From: Hyphomicrobiales bacterium | GTDB lineage: Bacteria > Pseudomonadota > Alphaproteobacteria > Rhizobiales > MH13 | NCBI GenBank assembly: GCA_017642935.1 | Contig: JAEPOK010000002.1 | Coordinates: 310,001-374,000, forward strand | Reading direction: 5' to 3' | Length of the DNA stretch: 64,000 bases | Position numbers and translations under genes: made by a program | Shown: in pieces, positions 20,220 through 29,794 of the stretch | Layout: every line of letters begins with the position of its first letter | How positions within the stretch are numbered: position 1 is the stretch's first letter | Notes under the pieces: generated by a model | The model's input: only the letters and a program-made list of their open reading frames with translations | Database searches by the model: none | Told to the model about the DNA's origin: nothing

Positions 20220-22985
20220 TCAGGCCTCGTCCGGGATCAGAACGAAGAGCCCGATCACATCCGGCGGCAGCACCGCTTCAACGCTGACCCTGGAGGCGGA
20301 ACCCGCTGCGGCGCGCAGGCGTGCATGGTCTTCGACGAGTTCCTCTGCTCGTTGCCTGATAAAGTCCGCAAGTGGACCTTCAAGCATCGCAGGAAGCTCA
20401 GCTTTGGCTGCGTCAGAGAGGCGTCTACGCGCGATGTCTGCGAGGTCAGCAGTCGCCGGCGTGCCGAGCCTGTCGCGGACCTCGTTTCCGGACGCAATGA
20501 TGGTCTGGCCCTGTAGCGCGACAAGCGCAGCTTCCTCCGCAAGGAGAAGCCTTTCCTTCCGCGCATGAATAGTCAGCTTGTAACGGATCCGCAGCAAAGC
20601 AATGCGCGTCATGACGGACACCGCTGGCGTCGGCCAGGCGCCAACGCGGCCGATCCCAAGATCGGGCAACGATTCAGGTTCGAGAGAGGCTTCGAGGAGG
20701 CTTTCCGCCAGAGAGGACGTCAAGGGATGGGTCCGCGTCAGAAGACTGGTTCCCGAAGGCGCAGGTTCAGCGGTGGCAAGCCTCACCGAGTCCCTCAGTC
20801 CGCGCTGATCCAGTTTTTCTTTCAGGCTCGGCTGCAATGCGTGGACATGGGCGAGATGGACGGCGCCCTTCTTCTCGAGCGGTACACCGAATTTCCTCAG
20901 GGCCCGGTCAACAAATACCCTTGCGTCATCAGGCGAGCCGAGCAGGTCTTTCACCTTATTCCATTCCGGTGCGACTTCACCCGGCTTCATGGCGTTCTGG
21001 GCAAATCGCGCGCGTGATTTCTTTTCATTCTCGCTGGCATCGCGCCACCGCGCCTCAATGGCGCGCGTGCCGTCATCGAGCCTTAAATCGAGAGCGAGTT
21101 GTTGTTGCCCGCTGCGACGCAGCATCATCGACGCCATCAATGCGTCTGTGACCGCTCCCCGTTCTTCCGGTAGTGGAACGGTGACCCCGGTTGCTTTCCT
21201 GATCTCTTCTGCTTTTCGCAAGATGACGTCCAGAACCGCGCCGTCGATTGCGCTGTCGGGCGAAAACATCATGATTGACCGAACCAGTTCAGCAGGCTGA
21301 CCAAAACGGTCAACGCGGCCCTCTCGCTGCTGGTGGCGCGTCGGGTTCCACGAAAGATCGTAGTGAACCACGGTGTCGAAAAGTTGCTGGAGGTTGATGC
21401 CTTCAGACAGGCAATCGGTGGCCACGAGAATTCGCTGCGTTTGCTTTTGTGAGTCTTCGGACGCCATTTCGGCAACCCGGTCACGGCGCTCATCAGGTGT
21501 CAGTTCACCAGTCACCGCTTCAACTGTGAGTTTGCCAAACGCCTTGCGTAGCCGTTCCTTCACGTATTCCGCGGTTGCCAGGTATCGGCAAAACACGACC
21601 GGGTTTACCCCATCTTTGATTAGAGGTTTCAAGGCGCTAACGAGCGCATCAATTTTTGGGTCTGGCTCGGCTGTAAGCCCTTCTGCTCTATCAAGCAGCG
21701 CAAGCAGTTCAGGGTCTGACGTGAAGACCGTACCCGGCTCGAGGTCAACGGCATCTTCGTCATCGCCGTCTTCATCGTATATCTGGGGTTCGAGGCGCTC
21801 AGTCTCATTGCTGGCGCGGTTCCTCAGGGCACTGAGCGCAGCAGCCGGTGACGACCCAACGCAGCGCATAAGCGCGAGCGTTCCCCAGAACGCCAACCTT
21901 TGATCGCGTCGCTGACTCCCCGCGCGTGACACCACGCCAAGGCAGTAGTCGATGACCGCCTCCTGAAAGTCCAGGTGCGGTCCCGTCAGCCGATAGGAAA
22001 ACTCCGTGGTCTCATGTTTTGGAAAGGAACGCGTCTCATCCCAGTCACCTTCAATCAGGTCCACACGTCTGCGCTGAACAAAATGCCGCGCGAGGCGCTC
22101 CCGATAACGCACGTTGTCAAAGTCTGCGCCGGCGAACTCACCATCGATTAGTGATAGGAGCCTCGCGAAAGCCTCTTCATCGCCCGAATGCGGCGTTGCA
22201 GTCAGCATGATCAGGCGACGATTGACGTCTTTTGCAAGCCCCTGAAGGAGATCGAAGCGCTGCTGTTTGCCCTTGTGGGTGCCGACGCAGGCGTGAGCCT
22301 CATCCACAATAACGAAATCGGGGCAAGCCCTTGCAAATCCGTCCCGCCGTTTCTCTGCTTTAATGTAGTCAAGACTGACGACCGTGAAGGGAAATGCGTC
22401 AAACAGCGTCTGGGCCAGGGGCAAATTGCGTTCAAGACGGGCCGCTGTTCCCGAGGTCACCGGGACCGCATCAATCCCAAACCGGTCCTTGAGCTCAACG
22501 AGCCATTGATCCACGAGGTGCGGCGGGCAAAGTACAGAAAAGGAGTCCACCTCGCCCCGGTCCATGAACTCTCGCAGGATCAGTCCGGCTTCGATGGTTT
22601 TTCCAATCCCCACATCGTCAGCAATTAGAAGTCTCGGAACCTGAAGCCTCAGAGCCATTAGCAAGGGGACAAGTTGATAAGTACGAGGCTCGAAAGCCAG
22701 ATGAGCGGCCGACCTGAACGGGCCGGCGCCCCGACGCAGTGTAAGTCGAAGCGCGTCGCTGAGCAGGGCCGCCTTCGATTGAACGGTTGGCACCGCATCA
22801 GTCGGCAGGTCGAAACGAGCAGGTTCCACTGCCGTCAGTTCGAGTTCAGGGTTGAGCAGAACGATGTCGTTTTCGTTCCCAGAAAGCGGACGCAATGCCA
22901 GTACGTCACTATCAGGTGCAGGAAGTGCTACCCACTCCCGTCCTCTTGCCCGGACAAGATCTCCCGGTGACACGTTGAAACTCAT
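20220..22985 (-). CDS. SNF2-family helicase (DrmD/HepA-like)
   Basis: A 921-residue superfamily 2 ATPase. Walker A ADDVGIGKT lies near residues 122-130, DEAH at 218-221, motif III TATPHSGDEEA near 265, and the helicase C-terminal segment EGINLQQLFD with arginine-finger motif QQREGRVDRFGQ near 535-560. About 330 more C-terminal residues are mostly helical and acidic. SNF2 proteins translocate on double-stranded DNA. The start overlaps the upstream helicase stop by 4 bp. Similar proteins (DrmD) occur in class 1 DISARM. Confidence 0.9.
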   Translation of the reverse strand: MSFNVSPGDLVRARGREWVALPAPDSDVLALRPLSGNENDIVLLNPELELTAVEPARFDLPTDAVPTVQSKAALLSDALRLTLRRGAGPFRSAAHLAFEPRTYQLVPLLMALRLQVPRLLIADDVGIGKTIEAGLILREFMDRGEVDSFSVLCPPHLVDQWLVELKDRFGIDAVPVTSGTAARLERNLPLAQTLFDAFPFTVVSLDYIKAEKRRDGFARACPDFVIVDEAHACVGTHKGKQQRFDLLQGLAKDVNRRLIMLTATPHSGDEEAFARLLSLIDGEFAGADFDNVRYRERLARHFVQRRRVDLIEGDWDETRSFPKHETTEFSYRLTGPHLDFQEAVIDYCLGVVSRAGSQRRDQRLAFWGTLALMRCVGSSPAAALSALRNRASNETERLEPQIYDEDGDDEDAVDLEPGTVFTSDPELLALLDRAEGLTAEPDPKIDALVSALKPLIKDGVNPVVFCRYLATAEYVKERLRKAFGKLTVEAVTGELTPDERRDRVAEMASEDSQKQTQRILVATDCLSEGINLQQLFDTVVHYDLSWNPTRHQQREGRVDRFGQPAELVRSIMMFSPDSAIDGAVLDVILRKAEEIRKATGVTVPLPEERGAVTDALMASMMLRRSGQQQLALDLRLDDGTRAIEARWRDASENEKKSRARFAQNAMKPGEVAPEWNKVKDLLGSPDDARVFVDRALRKFGVPLEKKGAVHLAHVHALQPSLKEKLDQRGLRDSVRLATAEPAPSGTSLLTRTHPLTSSLAESLLEASLEPESLPDLGIGRVGAWPTPAVSVMTRIALLRIRYKLTIHARKERLLLAEEAALVALQGQTIIASGNEVRDRLGTPATADLADIARRRLSDAAKAELPAMLEGPLADFIRQRAEELVEDHARLRAAAGSASRVSVEAVLPPDVIGLFVLIPDEA

Positions 22986-25900
22986 GCGTCACCCCCCAAC
23001 AGTGTCACCAGCTTAGATGGCAGACCATCGTCAGGACTTGAGGGCAGTGAGACGATCTCCCAACCCTTTTCCAGGGCCTCGCCTGCCACCTCATTGGTCA
23101 CCGGTTGCAGAGTTGCCGCAACACGATGTGTTTTCCAGCCGAACTCGATCTTTGAGTCACCGAGTTCGAGATGCAACGTATCTGGTTCTGGCAGATTGGC
23201 TGCAGCAAAGGCATTGAGCCATAAATGAGCCTCCGCGTCCGGCTTTGTCCTTTGCAGAACAATTGTTTCGCCACGGGCGAGGTCAATCAGAAATTGCTTC
23301 ACTTCATCGCTCGCGCGATCAATCTGCTCGTGATCGGGCTGATTGAAATATGAGAGCAGGCACCGATAGCAGCCCCTAACGCAGGCCTCATGGTCTGCAT
23401 TAGTGAGCAACGTGGCATCACCTGCGCCAATCGCCTTGTCGATATTTTGAAAGTGCATCAGCTCAAGCGCCGTCTTGGCCACCAGCGCGATTGCCTTAGG
23501 GTCATCGATGAGACGCGTCAGAACGCCCGCGCCGCCTTCGGTCGCCTCATAAGCAAGCATCGCCCGGCGATTGTCCCGTGCAGGCAAGGGCTCGCCCAAT
23601 ACTTCGCCTTCTTCTAGCTGGTAGACGACCTCGATCCCCCTGAGCAGGGCATGCTGCAGGGTGGTGATCGTTTGAGGAGCATAGGCTTGCGGATCTGTAA
23701 TCCGGAACAAAAGCGCGTTCTTGTGGTCCCTGACGATCGGAACAATCCGCACAGGCCTCACAACGTCCGGCGCCGCGTCAGTCTCCGTGTCTTCGTCCTC
23801 GGACTTGGCCCAATATCCTGTTCTTGGGTCAATATAGAAGCCGAAGACGGTTTGATCCCGTCGGCGCTTGAGCCCTTTGTTCAAACGACTGATCTCGGCG
23901 CTGTTGGCATACTGCAGCGCCAACAGACTTTTCTCACCACACCGGAAATCAGCATCGGTGACCTGAATCTGTCCTTCCTTGCGAGGCCAAGAGAAGACCG
24001 TCTGAATGTCAAAACCCTGGCGCACCCGCTCTTCATCATTTGCCGAAATGCGCTCGGTCGGCATGGCCTCGACATTGTCGATCCGCAGTGTCTTCTTGAT
24101 CGGCACTTCCCCGGCCATATGCGCGTTGCAGCCATGGCAACGTTCCACCTCATTTTCATGGCAAGCGCCACAATCCTGGCAGATAAAGATATCCTTTGTT
24201 GCGAGCTCCGAACCGTCACCACCTCGTGCTTCCGGGGGCAGCTTCGCTTTCATGACGCGATAGGCGCGGCCCTCGTGATAAATCAGACTCCGTGGGCCAA
24301 ACTCGGAAATCGCCAGGAACCGAGCCCGCGACAAAAACGATCCGGTTTTGTCTTCACCCGGAATAAAAGCGTAAAGTGGCAGTCGCGGAAAATTATAGCC
24401 CGGCAAAAAGCCCTCAGTTGCTAGATACCGGTAAGAGTAGAAATCCGAACCATTCGATGCCTTGCCTTGCTCAAGGATGGCGATCTGATCACTCGCCTGA
24501 ATTTGCGCCGACTTGATCTTCCGTCGATCAGCTCCTGAGAGTCCTGCAATCTCTGATCGAGCATTGGCTTCTGACAGTTGACTGCGCGCTGACTTATAGA
24601 GGTCCCGCCATCGACCAAACGCCTGGTCAAACGACTTCGGCGCCTCCATGGCCACCCTGAGGACGAAGTCATCGGCATCATCCATCCATGTTGGGAGTGC
24701 TCCGCCATCAGCCGCCAGAATGGCATGCAATACGCGCTTCATGGGTACCATTGCGGACGAAACGAGCGATGGTTTGCTTATGGCGCTCAGGATGTCGCCT
24801 TTGAGCCGGAATTTCTCCGCTTGCAGATCGAGTATCTCCGGGATGTCCGGAGACAGGGCCAGCTTAGATTCTGCAAGCCAGACGGCATGAAGATGAGAGC
24901 GAACGAGTTCCTCATTTGTGATGTCGAGAGCTGGGGGCCTCACAACGCCGGCAACCATATCGTTGCGGCGATCAAAGAAATACTGATCGTGCGGCGATCC
25001 TGAAGCACAATACGCGACCACCACCGCAGCCTGACCAGAGCGCCCGGCACGTCCTGCGCGCTGCGCATAGTTGGCCGGCGTTGGCGGCACGTTTCGTAGG
25101 TAAACGGCGTTCAGTGCTGAGATATCAACACCGAGTTCCATTGTCGGGGAGCAAAAGAGCGCCGGAAGGAATTGGTCTGACTCACCTGTCGCCTTTATCT
25201 CGGTTCTGTATTCAGAACCCTGCAGATTGCTCTGGTCGTCGTTTTCGAACCGGAAGCGCCATTCGCGCCACTCGCGCTGTTTTTGAGCTACCTGTGCGGT
25301 GTGCTCCCGGCCTTCCAGCCCCCAATATGCGCTCCGCCCCAGGGCGAGATCGCTCGCAATGGAGAGATATAGGTTATGGAAATACTCATTTCCCCGCGCA
25401 GCCACGTCTCGTAGCGCATCCCCTGGCACGAGCCTGACAGCCGACGGCGTAAGCCGCCAGCCCATGACATTTGTGTCAATTTCGACGGGAACAACGAGAC
25501 CTTCATCGGAAAGAAGTTCGAGAAGGCGTCCGAGAAAATCCAGGTAGTCATTTTTGCCCAGTTTTGTTCCGATGACGCTATTCTTGTTGATCAGTCTGGC
25601 GATACGAGAATTATGGCCCGCGCGTAGGAGCGTTTGTTCTTCGCGCAGGCTGACCACGCCCTTGCCGGGTGCGCGCTGAACCAGCGCAGACCTCCCGCGA
25701 GGCTTTTCCTTACTGTCGATGGCCCAGGGCGAACGGAGCAGCGATCTGGATTTCTGCGCCACGCCGTCGAGCACCGCGAGATCCAGAGCCTCTGTGTTGA
25801 CTGCAAGACCGGCGAGCATTGCGCTGAGCAGTTCTTTGAGGAGTTTTTGCCGTTGGTCGGCGGAGACTTCTCCCAACTCCGGCAGCACAGCCATCATTCG

Positions 25901-28168
25901 TTCGCGGTCGTTGGCAATTTCCTCGAGACCAACAAATCGCACATCAATCAGATTGAGAACTGAGAGGCTGGGATTCGTGTAACGCCACCCGCGACGGAGA
26001 TCTGTCCAGACTCGATGGGCAAGCACTTTGGCGAGCGCGCGCTGTGCATCCTCACGAATAACCGCACCTGCAGATGGATCCAGCATCCAATGAACCCGCG
26101 CCCCTGCATTGGATGAGATGAAGCCAAGCGCCTTGACGACCCTGAGGCCGAATTCATCCTCGCTCAGGCCGTCATGGCCATCGTCAAGTATCGCCCGCAA
26201 TATGGCACCGCGTAAAAGGCTGACAAAAAGAAAGTCATTGAAATGACCGGACTGAAGCGCCGCGTCCTGCCGATTATCCGTAAATCCGAGAAGCTTTCGC
26301 TTCGTATCCGGAACCCCACTCTCGGCCGAATTCATCCATTCTAGGGCGCTCGACACCAACAGAGTCGTCGCCGAGCTACGGCCTTCACCCGATAAGCCAG
26401 CAAGTTTGCTGCGTTCCCGCATGCCCTGATTCGGTTCATCCTGACAGCAAAGGCAAAACGCGAATTTGCCCGGCACAAAGAAGAACTCCCGGCCGCCTGA
26501 ACTGTGACGTCCATCGGTTTCAACAAAAAAGGAAATAGGAGCACGCGCTCTGCGATAGGACCGCAACCGCTCCACGCCATTGCGTTCCTCAAGCCAGCTT
26601 TCGGGAAACGTGCTCAGGTCTCCGTCGAATACAAAATCGGCGTCGCCTTCTGGCACGGGGCAGAGATAACCAGCGACCTCAGAACCGTCTTCTGACTCAA
26701 GCGGAGTATCGTCGATGCCTCGCGGCAGAAATCTCGTATGGCCGTCATCGTCAGTCTTCGTAACGACATGATATTCGTGACCGCAGTTTCTGCAGAAGCG
26801 TGTTGGATACAGTCGGTTGCCGGGCGCGTTTGGATCCTCCAGCTGCCCTTCAAATAGGATGGTTCTCGGATGTTTTGTAAGCGTCGCGAAGACCTCACCA
26901 GCGCCGGAGATAAAGCGGTGAAGTTTGAACGCGAGAAATGCCCGTTCTCCGCTTCCTCCTCTCTCACACTCCGGGAGGCTGACCTTGGTCAGGAAATCCT
27001 GGAGAACACCTTTACATACCTCAGAGCTTGAGCCGCTGTCTGCGACGAGGCGATCAACCGCACTTTGGAAAGGTACCGGCTTTTGTCGTTTGAGCTCGAG
27101 CCCATCATCAAGACCAAGAGCAAGCTCGGTCCAGACCGCCAATGGATGCGTTCTGAGTGTCTGATCATCCAAAACATCGGGAACGCCGTCAGCAAGAGCC
27201 GATGGCAAAGCAGAAACAGCTTCTGCCAAACTGATATTATCACTCGTAGCACGCTGAAGGGACTCATCAATAACGGCATCGGGACCGATATCCGCGCCGA
27301 ACAAACGGGAGGCGACTTTTGCCACAGCAACAGCTCGGCTTTCATCTGATCCCTCGGATGCCATCGTGGCCGAAGTACCGATGCAGACAGGCGCCCTGTC
27401 GGGTGCGCATCTGTCTCGAAGTCGCCTGACAAGAACGGCAACGTCTGCACCTTGTCGTCCCCGGTAGGTATGCAGCTCATCCAGAATAATGAATTCCAAG
27501 CCGCTCGCATTCTCGACCACTTGTGCGTCAAGCTTATCCTGACGCGTCAGAAGGAGCTCAGCCATCATATAGTTTGTTAGAAGTATATCCGGTGGATTGT
27601 CCGCAATCTTCTGGCGCTCTTCCTGACTTTCCTGCCCGGTATATCGCTTGATCACTGGGCGCATTTTGTCCGGAAGGCCCGACTGGCTGATGAATTTGTC
27701 GATCTCCTTCAACTGGCTATTTGCCAGCGCGTTCATCGGATAAACGATGATCGCCCTTGTTCTTCTTGGTTTTCCTGCGCGCAAGGCCCGGATAATCGCG
27801 TCCACCACCGGCACAAAAAAGCACATGGACTTTCCCGATCCTGTGCCGGTCGTCACGACATAACTCTTGCCCGCTTTCGCCTTTGCGATTGCTTCGGCTT
27901 GATGCCGATAGAACGTCATGGGAGCATCGCCGAAACGAAACACTTTGCCCGTGGCCTCATCCAGATCGCCCGACTCTACAAGTTCATCGATATTCTTGTC
28001 CGACCGATAACGGGGATTGAGTGACAACAGTGCCTCGGGCCAGAAACGCCCTTCGTTATACTGGCGATCAATTTCAGACCTCAGATCTTCCGATCGAATT
28101 GAGGTGAAGGAGCGTGAGAACTGCTCATAGGTTGTTATAAGGTGCTGATCGAATTCAAAGGCTTTCAT
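22982..28168 (-). CDS. Large DEAD/DEAH helicase with DUF1998/MZB C-terminus
   Basis: A 1,728-residue protein. Walker A TGTGSGKS lies at about 105-112, motif II DELHTYRGRQGAD near 226, SAT in GTSATMAS near 270, and motifs IV-VI including QRAGRAGR near 1,040. A Cys-rich ribbon (CQDCGACH...CHGC) lies near 1,330. The end is a DUF1998-type domain with EATEGGAGVLTRL near 1,550 and CVRGCYRC near 1,595. The middle (about 400-900) is unusually long. The layout resembles MrfA-type helicases and a DrmA-DrmB fusion. It is the first gene of the leftward defence operon and is expected to be a DNA-processing or invader-recognition motor. Confidence 0.88.
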   Translation of the reverse strand: MKAFEFDQHLITTYEQFSRSFTSIRSEDLRSEIDRQYNEGRFWPEALLSLNPRYRSDKNIDELVESGDLDEATGKVFRFGDAPMTFYRHQAEAIAKAKAGKSYVVTTGTGSGKSMCFFVPVVDAIIRALRAGKPRRTRAIIVYPMNALANSQLKEIDKFISQSGLPDKMRPVIKRYTGQESQEERQKIADNPPDILLTNYMMAELLLTRQDKLDAQVVENASGLEFIILDELHTYRGRQGADVAVLVRRLRDRCAPDRAPVCIGTSATMASEGSDESRAVAVAKVASRLFGADIGPDAVIDESLQRATSDNISLAEAVSALPSALADGVPDVLDDQTLRTHPLAVWTELALGLDDGLELKRQKPVPFQSAVDRLVADSGSSSEVCKGVLQDFLTKVSLPECERGGSGERAFLAFKLHRFISGAGEVFATLTKHPRTILFEGQLEDPNAPGNRLYPTRFCRNCGHEYHVVTKTDDDGHTRFLPRGIDDTPLESEDGSEVAGYLCPVPEGDADFVFDGDLSTFPESWLEERNGVERLRSYRRARAPISFFVETDGRHSSGGREFFFVPGKFAFCLCCQDEPNQGMRERSKLAGLSGEGRSSATTLLVSSALEWMNSAESGVPDTKRKLLGFTDNRQDAALQSGHFNDFLFVSLLRGAILRAILDDGHDGLSEDEFGLRVVKALGFISSNAGARVHWMLDPSAGAVIREDAQRALAKVLAHRVWTDLRRGWRYTNPSLSVLNLIDVRFVGLEEIANDRERMMAVLPELGEVSADQRQKLLKELLSAMLAGLAVNTEALDLAVLDGVAQKSRSLLRSPWAIDSKEKPRGRSALVQRAPGKGVVSLREEQTLLRAGHNSRIARLINKNSVIGTKLGKNDYLDFLGRLLELLSDEGLVVPVEIDTNVMGWRLTPSAVRLVPGDALRDVAARGNEYFHNLYLSIASDLALGRSAYWGLEGREHTAQVAQKQREWREWRFRFENDDQSNLQGSEYRTEIKATGESDQFLPALFCSPTMELGVDISALNAVYLRNVPPTPANYAQRAGRAGRSGQAAVVVAYCASGSPHDQYFFDRRNDMVAGVVRPPALDITNEELVRSHLHAVWLAESKLALSPDIPEILDLQAEKFRLKGDILSAISKPSLVSSAMVPMKRVLHAILAADGGALPTWMDDADDFVLRVAMEAPKSFDQAFGRWRDLYKSARSQLSEANARSEIAGLSGADRRKIKSAQIQASDQIAILEQGKASNGSDFYSYRYLATEGFLPGYNFPRLPLYAFIPGEDKTGSFLSRARFLAISEFGPRSLIYHEGRAYRVMKAKLPPEARGGDGSELATKDIFICQDCGACHENEVERCHGCNAHMAGEVPIKKTLRIDNVEAMPTERISANDEERVRQGFDIQTVFSWPRKEGQIQVTDADFRCGEKSLLALQYANSAEISRLNKGLKRRRDQTVFGFYIDPRTGYWAKSEDEDTETDAAPDVVRPVRIVPIVRDHKNALLFRITDPQAYAPQTITTLQHALLRGIEVVYQLEEGEVLGEPLPARDNRRAMLAYEATEGGAGVLTRLIDDPKAIALVAKTALELMHFQNIDKAIGAGDATLLTNADHEACVRGCYRCLLSYFNQPDHEQIDRASDEVKQFLIDLARGETIVLQRTKPDAEAHLWLNAFAAANLPEPDTLHLELGDSKIEFGWKTHRVAATLQPVTNEVAGEALEKGWEIVSLPSSPDDGLPSKLVTLLGGDA

Positions 28169-28279
28169 TTACTACTGCGCCCCCATGAGAAAAATTTCTT
28201 TTTGATACTTCCCTTTCTTTTGGCGGAGAATGGCCATGATTTTTAATACGGTCCGTTCTGACCTGTTCGCACGGTACAT

Positions 28280-29506
28280 TCATTTTGACGACCATAAGCA
28301 CGAGAGTGGAACCGCACGCATATTTTCTGCGAATGGAACGACTTGATCATGGTCATAGAGGACGATCCCCTGAACGAACCGATCTCCACATGCCTCTGCG
28401 AGTCTGCGAATTCCTGAAAAATCGCCTGCTGACACTGTAGCCGATGACTTCACTTCGACACCGACAACTTCTCCGCGCCTGTTTTCGATAACAACGTCGA
28501 CTTCATTCTTATCCTTGTCTCTAAAGTGGGAGAATGAACATCTCTGTTCGCTCCAGGTGGCTATCTTCTGCAATTCGCTGAAGACAAATGTTTCCAAGAT
28601 TGCGCCGAATGACGTTTTGTCCTTGTGGACAACATCTGGAGAAATATCGCGCAGTGCAGCAAGTAAGCCAGCATCCAAGAAATGAAGCTTCGGTGATTTA
28701 GTCAGGCGTTTCAGCTTATTGGTAAACCACGGTTGCAGGGTTTGAATGATAAACAGGCTCTCGAAGACGCGGACATATTTCTGGGTCGTCACATGATTGA
28801 GATTTATTGCGCTACCAATGCCGGAATAGTTCACGAGTTGTCCGGAATGCTCGGCCAAAATGCCGAGTAGCTTTGGCATGATCGCGAGTTGTTCGATCTG
28901 TGCGATATCACGAACGTCGCGTTGAACGATTGCGTCCACATAACCATGATACCAGTCCTGCCTACGAGCCCATTTTTGGCGATCAAGTGCCTCGGGATAA
29001 CCGCCCGCTAGAACCATCTCGATGAGATCGTCACCAATTATTGTGGTCTCGACCGTTGGCGCAGCGCCATTGAATGCGTTGTCCAGAAACGTCGACTTCG
29101 CACCCTGAATCTCTGAACGAGAAAGTGGAAGGAGCTTCACCACCTCCATTCTGCCGGCAAGAGAATCGGCTACCTTGGGAACTGTCATAAGGTTGGCAGA
29201 GCCAGTGAGAAGGAACCGGCCTGGGCTCTTGTCTTTGTCTACCTCTGTCTTGATAGACAACAGTAGCTCCGGGGCACGTTGGATCTCGTCTATGACCGCC
29301 CGTTCAAGGCCGCGCAGAAATCCCACAGGATCCTCGGTTGCGGCCGTCATGACAGTCGCATCGTCTAGGGTGAAGAATGGGATATCTTCAGCAGCTATGT
29401 CGGTGGCCAACGTCGTTTTACCGGACTGTCTGGGCCCTGAGATCAGTACAACGCGTGTATCAGTCAGCGCCTCCTGAATTCTATCCTTCACAAAACGATC
29501 GTACAT
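28280..29506 (-). CDS. AAA ATPase with C-terminal DUF4143
   Basis: A 408-residue protein. Walker A SGPRQSGKTTLA lies near residues 24-35, Walker B AVIDEIQ near 91 and sensor LLTGSANL near 117. The C-terminal DUF4143 domain holds the nuclease-like pair NEVDVVI and VGVEVKSS (about 335-355), matching a PD-(D/E)XK pattern. Proteins of this family are frequent passengers of genomic islands and their role is unsettled. It lies 111 bp upstream of the defence operon on the same strand, with lower GC than the conjugation genes. It could be a regulator or extra component of that operon, or independent cargo. Confidence 0.85.
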   Translation of the reverse strand: MYDRFVKDRIQEALTDTRVVLISGPRQSGKTTLATDIAAEDIPFFTLDDATVMTAATEDPVGFLRGLERAVIDEIQRAPELLLSIKTEVDKDKSPGRFLLTGSANLMTVPKVADSLAGRMEVVKLLPLSRSEIQGAKSTFLDNAFNGAAPTVETTIIGDDLIEMVLAGGYPEALDRQKWARRQDWYHGYVDAIVQRDVRDIAQIEQLAIMPKLLGILAEHSGQLVNYSGIGSAINLNHVTTQKYVRVFESLFIIQTLQPWFTNKLKRLTKSPKLHFLDAGLLAALRDISPDVVHKDKTSFGAILETFVFSELQKIATWSEQRCSFSHFRDKDKNEVDVVIENRRGEVVGVEVKSSATVSAGDFSGIRRLAEACGDRFVQGIVLYDHDQVVPFAENMRAVPLSCLWSSK

Positions 29507-29524
29507 TCACGGCCCTTTACTTTC

Positions 29525-29604
29525 GACCAGATGAAAGTACGCACGCGACCATCTGAAAGTCAACGACTGACTGATTGAAAGTGGTAAGCCGACCATCTGA
29601 AAGT
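29525..29604. repeat. Four iteron-like repeats with 22-bp period
   Basis: GACcatcTGAAAGT-type 14-mers start at 29,525, 29,547, 29,569 and 29,591, exactly 22 bp apart; the 8 bp between copies vary. GAC and TGAAAGT are constant and copies 2 and 4 are identical. The block sits between the DUF4143 gene and the leader of the maintenance operon. Helically phased repeats are typical of binding sites for a replication, partition or regulatory protein. Confidence 0.7.
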
Positions 29605-29632
29605 CGGACGCAAGATCGCTCTTGGTTCCTTG

Positions 29633-29700
29633 AGGGGAAAGCCTTCCCCTGAGACCGAGCCTGTCGTCTCGTCCGACCCCTTCTGCGGGGAGACCCCGCA
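29633..29700 (+). promoter_or_regulatory. Structured leader upstream of the DUF932 gene
   Basis: Two perfect 7-bp stems, AGGGGAA/TTCCCCT (29,633-29,650) and TGCGGGG/CCCCGCA (29,684-29,700), follow the iteron block and precede the conserved SD-adjacent hairpin. There is no T-run. This points to a structured 5' untranslated region. Confidence 0.5.
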
Positions 29701-29738
29701 ACGCCCCCTAAGAGTGAGAGGCCTGCGGCTGTCGCCGT

Positions 29739-29781
29739 GACGGGTTTGGAGGTCGAGAGAGAGGCTCTCGGACCGCCCGTC
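29739..29781 (+). promoter_or_regulatory. SD-adjacent stem-loop, copy 1
   Basis: GACGGG...GGTC...GACC-G-CCCGTC forms a nested stem ending 13 nt before the ATG of the DUF932 gene, directly ahead of the TGGAGA ribosome site. The same structure with a different loop precedes the ParB-like gene at the same distance. Confidence 0.6.
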
Positions 29782-29794
29782 ATGGAGAACAGCC

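Noticed and set aside
12990-28168. Calling the operon plain DISARM
   Set aside because: The DUF1998 part is fused to the helicase, no separate drmB or PLD-type drmC gene is present, and the hooked ATPase and HNH genes are not DISARM core genes.
12990-28168. Calling the operon BREX
   Set aside because: No pglZ phosphatase, brxC-type ATPase, brxA/brxB or Lon-like gene is seen.
29525-29604. CRISPR array
   Set aside because: The repeats are 14 bp with 8-bp gaps, four copies only, and no cas genes are nearby.
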